64,000 nt of DNA from the NCBI RefSeq assembly GCF_900166585.1, contig NZ_FVZC01000008.1, positions 434,001 through 498,000 of the forward strand. Direction: 5' to 3'. The notes under the pieces are model-generated. The model searched no databases, was not told the origin of the DNA, and saw nothing but the letters and a program-made list of their open reading frames with translations. Origin of the DNA: Mesobacillus jeotgali (lineage in GTDB: Bacteria > Bacillota > Bacilli > Bacillales > Cytobacillaceae). Position numbers and translations under genes: made by a program. This document shows, piece by piece, positions 46,674 through 55,051 of this stretch (its first letter is position 1; every line of letters starts with the position of its first letter).

Positions 46674-47784
46674 ATGGAATTAGCAGATATCAGGAATGAG
46701 CTTGAAAAATCAGCTAAGAAATTAGCGGACTTCAGGGGGTCTCTTTGACCTCGAAAATAAAGAAGCGCGGATTGCGGAGCTAGAGGACGGCATGCTAGCG
46801 CCGGACTTCTGGGATGACCAGCAGAAGGCACAAGTTGTCATCAACGAGGCAAATGCGCTTAAAGAACAGGTGAATGTCTTTAACGAGCTGAACGAGGCGT
46901 ATGAAAATCTCGATTTGACTTATGAGCTTGTAAAAGAGGAAAATGACGCCGATCTTCGTGAGGATCTTGAGAAGGAACTTCTTGAGTTTAAAGAGCGAAT
47001 GAGCGAGTTTGAACTTCAATTGTTATTGAGTGAAGAACATGATAAAAATAATGCGATTCTTGAATTGCATCCAGGCGCTGGCGGAACAGAATCACAGGAC
47101 TGGGGCTCGATGCTTTTGAGGATGTACACTCGATGGGCAGAAAAGCGCGGCTTCAAGGTTGAGACTCTGGATTACCTGCCAGGAGATGAAGCGGGCATCA
47201 AGAGTGTCACGTTGAAGATTAACGGCCATAACGCTTACGGCTATTTGAAGGCGGAAAAAGGCGTACACCGTCTCGTACGTATATCGCCATTTGACTCTTC
47301 AGGACGCCGTCATACATCATTCGTCTCCTGCGAAGTTATGCCGGAATTCAACAATGAAATCGAGATTGAAATCAGAACGGAAGACTTGAAAATCGATACG
47401 TACCGTGCAAGCGGCGCCGGCGGACAGCACATCAACACGACTGACTCCGCGGTCCGGATTACGCACTTGCCAACTGGAGTCGTTGTATCATCTCAGGCAG
47501 AACGTTCCCAGATCAAGAACCGTGAAACGTCGATGAAGATGCTGAAAGCTAAGCTTTATCAGCGCGAAATCGAACAGCAGCAAGCCGAGTTGGATGAGAT
47601 CCGCGGTGAGCAAAAAGAAATCGGCTGGGGCAGCCAGATCCGCTCCTACGTCTTCCATCCATATTCCATGGTCAAGGATCACCGCACAGGCGCCGAATCC
47701 GGCAACGTGCAGGCAGTGATGGATGGTGATATTGATATGTTTATTGATGCTTATTTGAGGTCGAAGTTGAGTTTGAGTGAGTAA
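46674..47784 (+). CDS. prfB: Peptide chain release factor 2, with programmed +1 frameshift
   Basis: The first 24 codons start at ATG 46674 and end CTT TGA C at 46743-46749, preceded by the AGGGGG pausing site at 46734-46739, the classical RF2 slip site. After a +1 shift the frame continues with GACCTCGAAAAT to 47784, giving about 369 residues. The tripeptide region shows [13 protein letters not shown] and the GGQ loop is [17 protein letters not shown]2 ends translation at UGA and UAA and controls its own amount through the in-frame UGA. Confidence 0.96.
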
Positions 47785-47794
47785 TTTTCAGTGG

Positions 47795-47823
47795 TCCCCC
47801 GCTGGGTTGAGCGGGGGATTTTT
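47795..47823 (+). terminator. Terminator of prfB
   Basis: TCCCCCGCT and AGCGGGGGA around GGGTTG, then T-run. Confidence 0.92.
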
Positions 47824-47836
47824 AATTGTGAAGGAA

Positions 47837-47957
47837 ATCTCTCGGCAAAGAGGTATAATCTCTCGGTAAAAGCTTATAATCTCTCGCATATTTTGGCTAA
47901 TCTCTCAAATTAGAACAAGAATCTCTCGCCAACATATTATATTCTCTCGTTTACCCA
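47837..47957 (+). repeat. 21-bp-period array A (six units), left of the NERD gene
   Basis: The core ATCTCTC(G/A), once TTCTCTCG, starts at 47837, 47858, 47879, 47900, 47921 and 47942, exactly 21 bases apart each time. The base before it is always A. The 13 bases between cores differ in every unit and are AT-rich. Confidence 0.9.
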
Positions 47958-47970
47958 AATTTAGGGAAAG

Positions 47971-48007
47971 TCAAAAATCCCCTGCCAAACAAAAAGGCAG
48001 GGGATTT
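47971..48007 (-). terminator. Terminator of the NERD gene
   Basis: AAATCCCCTGCC and GGCAGGGGATTT form a 12-bp stem; on the minus strand it runs into TTTTT. Confidence 0.9.
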
Positions 48008-48009
48008 CT

Positions 48010-48966
48010 TCATTTTGGATAATAAACTCTATTTTTCGTGGTTCCGGAAAAAGGAAGATCCATTTTGAGAAGTATTCTAGAGGCTGTCTTATCCGAGGAA
48101 AGTCGTAAGAGCCTTCTAAGCTGCTTGTTTGTAATGGAAGGGTTACCAATCAAAAAGTAATCCATTATTACTTGTACGTGGGCATCTGCTGATCTATATC
48201 CGCAACTAGTACAGTGCCAGCTTCCGGAAATTCTCTCCATATATAACTGTCTGCAAGATGGACATGCAACACCCTGAAGAAAATCAGCTGGAGAAAGATT
48301 GAATTTACTTAAATGGGATCCCTCAGGTTGGTGACTTTTAATCAACAATTTAGTTAACTTTTTTAGTTCTTTCTCGGAAAATATGTCCTTCTTGTGTTTA
48401 TTTTTGAACTCTTCCACTTTCATCACTACTGAGCCACCCTTACAAACTCTTTTATAAATTTCTTCATTTTTAGTTGGATTTTGAAGGATGGAGCCTTGAT
48501 TGCTGTACGTAACGAGGAATTCAATTGGAGGAATAGTGAAGCGGTTAAGTTTGAGCCAATGGACAAACTGGATTAATTGCCTTTTTACTTGTAATACAGG
48601 ATCATCATAAATTTCAACTTTATCATTATGTTTTCGAATGACTTGGTTAAAGTCGGGGTCGAATTCAATGATGCCTGGCATATTTTTATTTTCGATTAAA
48701 AGGAAGAATGCATGTGAGAGTATGAGGAAATCGATTTGGAAGTGATTTTTTCCCAAGGGGATACGTAGATCCTGGAGAATATTGAACTCGGAATCATTTA
48801 AAAGGCTTAAGTAGTAGTCCATGTCCTGTTCACCTTTGAAACCAGATTTTCGAATCAAAAGATCCTGCAGAATTTCGCTCCTTTTTGGATGATTAAGAGG
48901 AAGGCGCCTCAATAAAGCTTCATCAATAAGGATACGTAAAGGTATTATTCTTTTTTTGACAATCAA
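48010..48966 (-). CDS. NERD-domain protein with C-terminal zinc ribbon (putative nuclease)
   Basis: 318 residues. The NERD core has GFKGEQDMDYYL, then IDFLIL and LLIENKN, which supply the D and E-x-K of a restriction-endonuclease-like site (about residues 75-110). A C-terminal zinc ribbon CPSCRQLY...CTSCG is at about 250-275, followed by a small helical tail. Predicted to act on DNA or RNA; substrate unknown. The open frame extends to an ATG at 49008, but AAGGAGTG nine bases before TTG 48966 shows the real start (MIVKKRIIPLRIL). It is isolated between two matching 21-bp arrays and has its own terminator. Confidence 0.82.
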   Translation of the reverse strand: MIVKKRIIPLRILIDEALLRRLPLNHPKRSEILQDLLIRKSGFKGEQDMDYYLSLLNDSEFNILQDLRIPLGKNHFQIDFLILSHAFFLLIENKNMPGIIEFDPDFNQVIRKHNDKVEIYDDPVLQVKRQLIQFVHWLKLNRFTIPPIEFLVTYSNQGSILQNPTKNEEIYKRVCKGGSVVMKVEEFKNKHKKDIFSEKELKKLTKLLIKSHQPEGSHLSKFNLSPADFLQGVACPSCRQLYMERISGSWHCTSCGYRSADAHVQVIMDYFLIGNPSITNKQLRRLLRLSSDKTASRILLKMDLPFSGTTKNRVYYPK

Positions 48967-49069
48967 AGTGTTATCACTCCTTACTATTTTGGTGCATATA
49001 TTCGACATTAAGGCACAAAAATCCTGCTTTACGGTGGAGGAGTTACGAATTCAAAGACCTGATAATGGA

Positions 49070-49190
49070 ATCTCTCACTAAATCAGGTTAATCTCTCGAC
49101 AAGCAGCCAAAATCTCTCATCCTAATTAAACATTCTCTCGGATGGTTATAATAATCTCTCACACAAAAGACAAAATCTCTCGTTTTGCCT
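49070..49190 (+). repeat. 21-bp-period array B (six units), right of the NERD gene
   Basis: The core ATCTCTC(A/G), once TTCTCTCG, starts at 49070, 49091, 49112, 49133, 49154 and 49175, again exactly 21 bases apart, same core and same orientation as array A. Spacers are unrelated to those of array A. Confidence 0.9.
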
Positions 49191-49244
49191 TAAAACGGAA
49201 AAACCAAAGTGCAAATTACTTTTTTTTGAATAACACCACACGCA

Positions 49245-49277
49245 ATAAAAAGCGGCCTCCCACATAGGAAGGCCGCT
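49245..49277 (-). terminator. Terminator of the CoA-disulfide reductase gene
   Basis: AGCGGCCT and AGGCCGCT stem; on the minus strand followed by TTTTTATT. Confidence 0.88.
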
Positions 49278-49285
49278 CCACAATA

Positions 49286-51862
49286 TTAGATAAACAAATT
49301 CAACCCAGAATCTTCAGCATCCCCAAGGTAGGCAGCAACGCCGCCGATCTCCACGCCATCGATCAGCTCTTCTTTGGAAATCCCCATGATATCCATGCTC
49401 ATGCCGCAGGCTACTAGTTTGACACCGGCGTCCATGGCGTTTTTCATCAATGTTTCGAGACTGTCGACGTTTTTGTTGCCCATGACGGTCTTAATCATCT
49501 TGGCACCCATGCCGCCCATATTCATTTTGGAAAGAGGCAGGTCGCCAGCACCTTTTGGCATCATCATGCTAAACATTTTTGCCATCATGTCTTTCTCGGT
49601 TGATGGAGCGTCGTTTCGCTTCAGGATGTTCAGTCCCCAGAAGGTGAAGAACAATGTTACCTCTTTACCCATCGCCGCGGCCCCGGATGCGATGATGAAA
49701 GTTGCGATAGCCTTGTCAAGGTCGCCGCTGAATACGACCATCGTCGCACCATTTTTAGCCGGAGCTGGCACGCCGGTTGGGATCTCAACAGGAGCTGGCC
49801 TCGTATTCAAAGGTACAACAACATTTCCCTTCATGATTTGCGCTTTGAACTTCTTATCCTCAAACTTGTTGCTGATCAGCTTATTGCCTGTCTTTTCACA
49901 CCATGCCTTAATGTCCTTCGCAAAGCCTGGATCTGTTGCGTGTACTTCCATCACTTCACCATCCTCCATTTCGCCAATCGTCTTATATACCTTCATGATT
50001 GGGCCAGGGCAGGACAAGCCGCAAGCATCTAGCGTGGTCTTCACCACCGGCTGGGCAGCTGCCATAGATGGGGCAGTAGGTGCCTGAGTAACAAGAGCCT
50101 CCTCCACAGCCAAACCAACACTAGACTGAGCCGTACCAGCAGCCATCTCTTCCATCGCATGCTTCCTCTGTGCCACGCCATTGTCGCTAATTGGTGTACC
50201 ACAGTTCTCACTCGCAGCTGGCTCATACACACAAGAATAAGTTTTATATCCGCCATCCAAATTGCGAACCTTGAAACCAGCCTGCATCAAAATCCTTGAA
50301 GCGAGGTAACCGCGAAGACCGACCTGACAGTAAACGTACACTTCTTTAGTAGGAATTTCACCCAGACGTTCACGCAGATCTCCAAGCGGAATATTCACAG
50401 AGCCTTCAATCATACCCATGTCACGCTCGATCAGCTCACGAACGTCGATCAGGTAACCGCCATTAGTCAAAATATCGTTGATTTCATGCCATTGAACTGT
50501 TTCCACGAGACCTTCCGCAATATTTTTCGCTGCATAACCGGCCATGTTGACTGGGTCTTTTGCAGAAGAATATGGCGGCGCGTAAGCCAGTTCAAGATCC
50601 GGCAGATCAAAAATCGTCATGCCGCCTTTGATGGCAGTTGCCAGAACGTCGATGCGCTTGTCGGCACCATCATAAGATACCGCCTGCGCACCGAAGATTT
50701 TTCCTGTCTCCCGGTCAAAGATTAATTTTAGCGCGATAGGGAATGCTCCTGGATAATATCCGGCGTGAGAGCTTGGGTGAACGTGCACCACATCATATGA
50801 GATGCCAAGGCGTTTCAGAGTCTTTTCGTTGTTGCCTGTTGCTGCGACGGTCATGTCGAAAACCTTAGCGATAGAAGTGCCAAGTGTGCCCTGGTATTTT
50901 GAATCAATGCCGTTGATATGGTCAGCCACGATTCGTCCCTGGCGGTTGGCCGGCCATGCAAGCGGGATGTGCGTAGCCTGGCCGTTAATATAATCTTTGA
51001 CTTCAATCGCGTCACCGATTGCGTAGATACTTTCATCAGCTGTCTGCAGCCGCTCGTTAACACGAATCGCACCACGAAGGCCGAGTTCAAGTCCCGCTTC
51101 TTTTGCCAGTTTATTTTCTGGTGCTACACCTATTGCAAGAATCACAAGGTCCGTCTTAATTTGCTTGCCGCTATTCAGGTTAATGACCTTGCCGCTCTTT
51201 TCAAAAGACTTCACACCATCTTCAAACACAAGATTCACGCCTTTTTCCCGAAGGTGCTGATGTAAAATAGAAGCCATCTCAAAGTCAATCGGCGCCATGA
51301 TCTGATCTGCCATTTCAACTAGTGTCACTTCGACCCCGCGTTCCCAAAGGTTTTCTGCCATTTCCACACCAATAAAACCGCCTCCGATGACTGTAGCCTT
51401 TTTCGGTTGTTGCTCATCGACATACGCCTTGATTTTGTCAGTGTCAGGAATATTGCGAAGCGTGAACAATGCTTCCGCTTCATCAATACCAGGGATCGGA
51501 GGCTTGAATGGGCTTGCTCCAGGTGATAACACAAGCACATCATAGCTTTCCTCGTATGTTTCGTCAGTTTTAAGGTTCTTGATCTCAACTACTTTGCGCT
51601 CGCGATTGATACGTGTCACTTCGGTCAGGTTTCGGATATCCATATTAAACTTCTTTGACATGCCTTCAACTGTCTGCACAAGCAAGGCATCCCGTTCCTG
51701 GATCGCACCGCCGATATAATAAGGAAGTCCGCAGTTTGCGAAAGAAATGTATTCACCGCGTTCGATCATTACGATTTCTGTTTGTTCATCCAATCTTCTT
51801 ATACGGGCAGCTGTTGTCGCGCCGCCGGCAACTCCACCTACGATTACGACTTTTTTAGCCAT
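49286..51862 (-). CDS. CoA-disulfide reductase fused to rhodanese, TusA and DsrE domains
   Basis: 858 residues in four parts. Residues 1-440: FAD/NAD disulfide reductase with GGVAGGATTAARIRR and the single redox Cys44 in FANCGLPYYIGG. About 455-550: rhodanese with VYCQVGLRGYLAS, Cys nucleophile. About 610-690: TusA/SirA with CGLSCPGPIMK. About 705-858: DsrE/F-like domain with VACGMSMDIMGI. The set suggests persulfide handling: the reductase, sulfur transferase, carrier and DsrE relay on one chain. Upstream are a short leader frame and a CGTGA-N6-TCACG palindrome. Similar fusions occur across Bacillus; physiological substrate not settled. Confidence 0.9.
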   Translation of the reverse strand: MAKKVVIVGGVAGGATTAARIRRLDEQTEIVMIERGEYISFANCGLPYYIGGAIQERDALLVQTVEGMSKKFNMDIRNLTEVTRINRERKVVEIKNLKTDETYEESYDVLVLSPGASPFKPPIPGIDEAEALFTLRNIPDTDKIKAYVDEQQPKKATVIGGGFIGVEMAENLWERGVEVTLVEMADQIMAPIDFEMASILHQHLREKGVNLVFEDGVKSFEKSGKVINLNSGKQIKTDLVILAIGVAPENKLAKEAGLELGLRGAIRVNERLQTADESIYAIGDAIEVKDYINGQATHIPLAWPANRQGRIVADHINGIDSKYQGTLGTSIAKVFDMTVAATGNNEKTLKRLGISYDVVHVHPSSHAGYYPGAFPIALKLIFDRETGKIFGAQAVSYDGADKRIDVLATAIKGGMTIFDLPDLELAYAPPYSSAKDPVNMAGYAAKNIAEGLVETVQWHEINDILTNGGYLIDVRELIERDMGMIEGSVNIPLGDLRERLGEIPTKEVYVYCQVGLRGYLASRILMQAGFKVRNLDGGYKTYSCVYEPAASENCGTPISDNGVAQRKHAMEEMAAGTAQSSVGLAVEEALVTQAPTAPSMAAAQPVVKTTLDACGLSCPGPIMKVYKTIGEMEDGEVMEVHATDPGFAKDIKAWCEKTGNKLISNKFEDKKFKAQIMKGNVVVPLNTRPAPVEIPTGVPAPAKNGATMVVFSGDLDKAIATFIIASGAAAMGKEVTLFFTFWGLNILKRNDAPSTEKDMMAKMFSMMMPKGAGDLPLSKMNMGGMGAKMIKTVMGNKNVDSLETLMKNAMDAGVKLVACGMSMDIMGISKEELIDGVEIGGVAAYLGDAEDSGLNLFI

Positions 51863-51934
51863 ATATATTACCTTCTTTCTGAAAGATTTAATGTCACATT
51901 GCTAATAACTTTGTGTATTAGTGAGCAAGTTGAG

Positions 51935-51976
51935 CTAAAAAAATAATTTCCTCTTGTTATAGGAAAGACTAATCAT
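51935..51976 (-). CDS. Possible 13-residue leader peptide
   Basis: A strong AAGGAGGCGG precedes ATG ATT AGT CTT TCC TAT, ending AAA TTA TTT TTT TAG (MISLSYNKRKLFF). It lies between the operator and the reductase gene. The ribosome site is better than that of the reductase itself, which argues for real translation; its role is unknown. Confidence 0.45.
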   Translation of the reverse strand: MISLSYNKRKLFF

Positions 51977-51994
51977 TATGACCGCCTCCTTATA

Positions 51995-52010
51995 CGTGAA
52001 ATATATCACG
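51995..52010. promoter_or_regulatory. Fnr/Crp-like palindrome upstream of the reductase gene
   Basis: CGTGAAATATATCACG, a perfect palindrome apart from the centre. It differs from the Fnr consensus TGTGA-N6-TCACA at one base in each half. It sits next to the leader peptide ribosome site. Confidence 0.5.
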
Positions 52011-52174
52011 ATTTACATGTAGGGGTAAGGGTATATAGAGAAACTTCAAAAAATGTTCATATTTTCACAAACAAAGGCAGCGCAAGTAAAACTTTCTCTT
52101 GCTATTTGAAATGCAGATTTATTTCCTTTATATATCTAGAATCTTTCACCCTTTAACACGGCGCACTACTAGCG

Positions 52175-52203
52175 TTTACAGAAATTTCGACACGTGCTAT
52201 ACT
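52175..52203 (+). promoter_or_regulatory. SigA promoter with extended -10 for the YitT gene
   Basis: TTTACA, 17 bases, TATACT preceded by TGC. Confidence 0.75.
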
Positions 52204-52238
52204 CACTGACGGCAATAATGGAAAAAGGGGATAGGACT

Positions 52239-53102
52239 TTGAAAAAACGGCGTAATCATACGATAAATCCTACTTTAGAAAAGCTGATTGAATATGTTTA
52301 TGTACTGATTGGTTCAGGAATTGTAGCCATTTCGTTTAATGTGTTCCTGCTGCCGAACCGGGTTGCTTCCGGTGGAGTAAGCGGAATCAGTACTATTTTA
52401 GATGCGACGCTTGGCTGGGAGCCGGCGTATGTCCAGTGGGCGTTTAATATCCCGCTGTTTATTGCAGGGGTAGTTTTACTTGGACGACAATATGGGTATA
52501 AAACTCTTGCAGGAACCATTTTCCTTCCATTTGTGGTTTTTTTAACGAATGATGTGAAGCCATGGACACTGGATCCGCTGCTTGGGTCACTTTTCGGCGG
52601 CATTGGGGTTGGCTTGGGTCTTGGAATTGTTTTCAGAGGAAATGCTTCCACTGGAGGTACGGATTTGGCAGCACAAATCATCCATAAGTTCACCGGGCTT
52701 TCACTTGGTACCTGCGTGGCGATGATAGATGGGTTGATTGTATTGTCTGCAGCGATTGTATTTGATATTGAACGAGGTCTGTACGCTTTGATTGGGCTTT
52801 ATGTTACCAGTAAAACCATTGACCTTGTGCAGGTGGGCATTGGGCGTTCAAAGATGGCGATGGTAATCACAAACCGCCAGGATGAAGTACGTGAAGCGAT
52901 TTTGAATAAAATTGACCGTGGAGTGACAAAACTATCAGCATACGGCGGCTATACGGACCAGGAACGGCCGATTATTATGTGTGTCGTTGACCAGACGGAG
53001 TTCACAAAATTGAAACAATTGGTTCAATCCATTGATCCATCTGCCTTTGTGATTGTTATGGATGCTTCAGAGGTTTTGGGCGAGGGTTTTAAAAGGTCGT
53101 AG
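52239..53102 (+). CDS. YitT family membrane protein (DUF161 + DUF2179)
   Basis: 287 residues. Five to six membrane helices with NVFLLPNRVASGGVSGIS and RGNASTGGTDLAAQI, followed by a cytosolic DUF2179 domain (SKMAMVITNRQDEVREAIL, RGVTKLSAYGGYT). Family members are widespread in Firmicutes and are not well understood; a transport role is assumed. The start is TTG, eight bases after GGGGATAGG; a longer frame begins before the promoter's end and is rejected. Confidence 0.9.
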   Translation: MKKRRNHTINPTLEKLIEYVYVLIGSGIVAISFNVFLLPNRVASGGVSGISTILDATLGWEPAYVQWAFNIPLFIAGVVLLGRQYGYKTLAGTIFLPFVVFLTNDVKPWTLDPLLGSLFGGIGVGLGLGIVFRGNASTGGTDLAAQIIHKFTGLSLGTCVAMIDGLIVLSAAIVFDIERGLYALIGLYVTSKTIDLVQVGIGRSKMAMVITNRQDEVREAILNKIDRGVTKLSAYGGYTDQERPIIMCVVDQTEFTKLKQLVQSIDPSAFVIVMDASEVLGEGFKRS

Positions 53103-53153
53103 CATTGGTATAAAATAGTCATGTATGCAAAATTTTCTTAGGGGGAGTTAAGT

Positions 53154-53471
53154 TTGAAGAAGAAATTATTAGCTCTATTAATGGGAACCTCCTTGGCACT
53201 GGCAGCTTGCGGCGGTGGCGGCGGCGGTGACGAAGCTGGCGGAGACAAAGCCGGTGCAGATCCAGAAAAGCTTTTCAATCAGAAATGCTCAAGCTGCCAT
53301 GGCGGCAATCTTGAAGGCGGCGTAGGACCAAAGCTTAGTGACGTAGGATCCCGTCTATCTCAGGATGAAATTGAAAGTGTCATCGCAAACGGCCAAGGCT
53401 CAATGCCTCCAAAATTGCTTGAAGGCGACGATGCATCAGCAGTAGCTGAATGGCTGGCTAACAAGAAATAG
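53154..53471 (+). CDS. cccB: Lipoprotein cytochrome c-551
   Basis: 105 residues. Lipobox LALAAC gives a lipid-anchored Cys at about 19; a Gly-rich linker follows, then CSSCHG (heme c attachment) and a distal Met in SMPPKLLEG as the second heme ligand. It carries electrons at the outer membrane face to cytochrome oxidase. The start is TTG after GGGGGAG. In B. subtilis cccB also lies in this region. Confidence 0.93.
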   Translation: MKKKLLALLMGTSLALAACGGGGGGDEAGGDKAGADPEKLFNQKCSSCHGGNLEGGVGPKLSDVGSRLSQDEIESVIANGQGSMPPKLLEGDDASAVAEWLANKK

Positions 53472-53481
53472 ATTTATGAGA

Positions 53482-53511
53482 AACGTCCTGAAATGTTAGG
53501 GCGTTTTTTTA
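53482..53511 (+). terminator. Terminator of cccB
   Basis: AACGTCCT and AGGGCGTT, then T7. Confidence 0.8.
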
Positions 53512-53800
53512 TTTCACTCAGAATTATAAGTTATTTTTACCCCAGAAAGAACTTTGAATAGTCGAATCCTATTTCAGGATAGGAATTTAAATAAAAGGAT
53601 GACCAACTCGGGGAGCTTATTTCTAAGTCTATGAATGATTCTTTAGGCAATTGTTAAACTAATTTCAACCTAATGTTTATAAAAAGCAGTATCGGGTAAA
53701 TAATTAAGTCTTTATTTATAGAAAATTTACCCAGAGTTCATTCTTCTAACTCTAACAAACAATTTTATAATCAACTAAAGGTTAGTCAAGGAGTATAGAA
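53512..53800. other. AT-rich gap before the DUF6270 gene
   Basis: No gene, repeat or clear promoter seen. A TCAAGGAG ribosome site closes it. Confidence 0.4.
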
Positions 53801-54853
53801 ATGGATACTAAAAAAAACGTATCAGTATTAGGAAGTTGTGCAACAAGAGATAATTTTAATTCAAAATTTAACGAAAATTATAAAGAATTTTATGAGTGTA
53901 TACTAACCCAAAATCAAACTTCAATCATAAGTTTAATGTCTGAAAAGATAGGTTTTAGTGAAGAGGACTTAGGGGACTTAGAAGAATATACAAAATGGAA
54001 TGTTAGAACAGACTTTAATAAAGAATTTTTACTGTTGCTAAAAGAAAAAGCTCCTGATTATCTGATAATGGATTTTTTCGCTGATATCCACTTTGGCTGC
54101 ATTCAATTAGAAGGGAATAAATTCATTACCAATAATCGGTGGATGGTATGGAAAACCGAATATTATAAAAGGTTAAAGGCTACAGAGGATATATTAACTT
54201 TAAATATACAAGACCATACTGAAAAATATATAGAGCTATGGAAATGTTCATTGGATAAGCTTGCGAATTTTTTAAAGGAAGAATTACCTGATTGTAAAGT
54301 GATTATCCACAAAGCTAGAAATGTAAGAAAAATCCTGACAGAAGACTGTGCAGAATTTATCGATTTAAGTACTAGTGGAAAAGTTAAAAAGGAAAATGTA
54401 GAAGTGCTGAATTCTTTATGGGATCAGTTGGATAACTATGCTATCAATGCTCATAACTGGAATTTTATCGAACTGCCGGAAAGTACTACTTTCGAGGGCC
54501 ATCCTTGGGGACCATTTTATGTCCATTATACAATGGATTATTATCATCAATTCTTAAACCAGCTTCATGGAATAGTAATTCAGGATATTGTGAATGATTC
54601 GGATAATGAATTATTACGTGATATTGTTCATGACTGGGCAAAAAGAAATAATGAAAACTTACTTTTAGATAAAAATATTACCTTAACATTAGAGCGATTA
54701 ATATTTGAAGAGAAAAGAAAAAATCATAAATTAAAATTAGAAATTGAAAAATTAAAAAAAGAATGTAATTTAAATTACCAATTTAAGAAGACATTTAAGA
54801 AAGTCCCTTTTGTTACTAAATTTTATAGAGTAATAAACAAAGGTATTAAATAA
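53801..54853 (+). CDS. DUF6270 family protein (SGNH-like)
   Basis: 350 residues. The N-terminus SVLGSCATRDNF holds the GSC nucleophile-like motif of this family; YLIMDFFADIHFG, NNRWMVWKTEYYK and HPWGPFYVHYTMDYYHQFL follow. DUF6270 proteins are found in surface polysaccharide loci and may act as acyl- or other group transferases, but no reaction is proven. The tail is Lys-rich. The gene is much more AT-rich than its neighbours and is absent from the B. subtilis order, so it was probably acquired. Own terminator. Confidence 0.78.
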   Translation: MDTKKNVSVLGSCATRDNFNSKFNENYKEFYECILTQNQTSIISLMSEKIGFSEEDLGDLEEYTKWNVRTDFNKEFLLLLKEKAPDYLIMDFFADIHFGCIQLEGNKFITNNRWMVWKTEYYKRLKATEDILTLNIQDHTEKYIELWKCSLDKLANFLKEELPDCKVIIHKARNVRKILTEDCAEFIDLSTSGKVKKENVEVLNSLWDQLDNYAINAHNWNFIELPESTTFEGHPWGPFYVHYTMDYYHQFLNQLHGIVIQDIVNDSDNELLRDIVHDWAKRNNENLLLDKNITLTLERLIFEEKRKNHKLKLEIEKLKKECNLNYQFKKTFKKVPFVTKFYRVINKGIK

Positions 54854-54857
54854 AAAG

Positions 54858-54899
54858 ACACTCATACATCTCTAAGGGAGATTTGTATGAGTGTTTTTT
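54858..54899 (+). terminator. Terminator of the DUF6270 gene
   Basis: ACACTCATACA and TGTATGAGTGT, extended by a second short stem, then T6. Confidence 0.9.
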
Positions 54900-55051
54900 G
54901 TTGAGAAATTCGATGAACCTAATAATTTAAATTGATTAAAAGGTTTTAAATGTAATTTCTATGTAAATTATATATTAAATTAATGTAAATCGATTTATAA
55001 TGAACTGAGATAAATTAACTAATATTCATATCTGGAAGGTGGTTTGTTTTT

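Noticed and set aside
47837..49190. Possible CRISPR arrays around the NERD gene
   Set aside because: The repeated part is only 8-9 bases with 12-13-base spacers, and no cas genes are present.
52021..52040. CstR/CsoR-type operator (TAGGGGTAAGGGTA) near the reductase gene
   Set aside because: The two G-tracts are in the same strand and do not form the palindrome that CsoR-family sites need.
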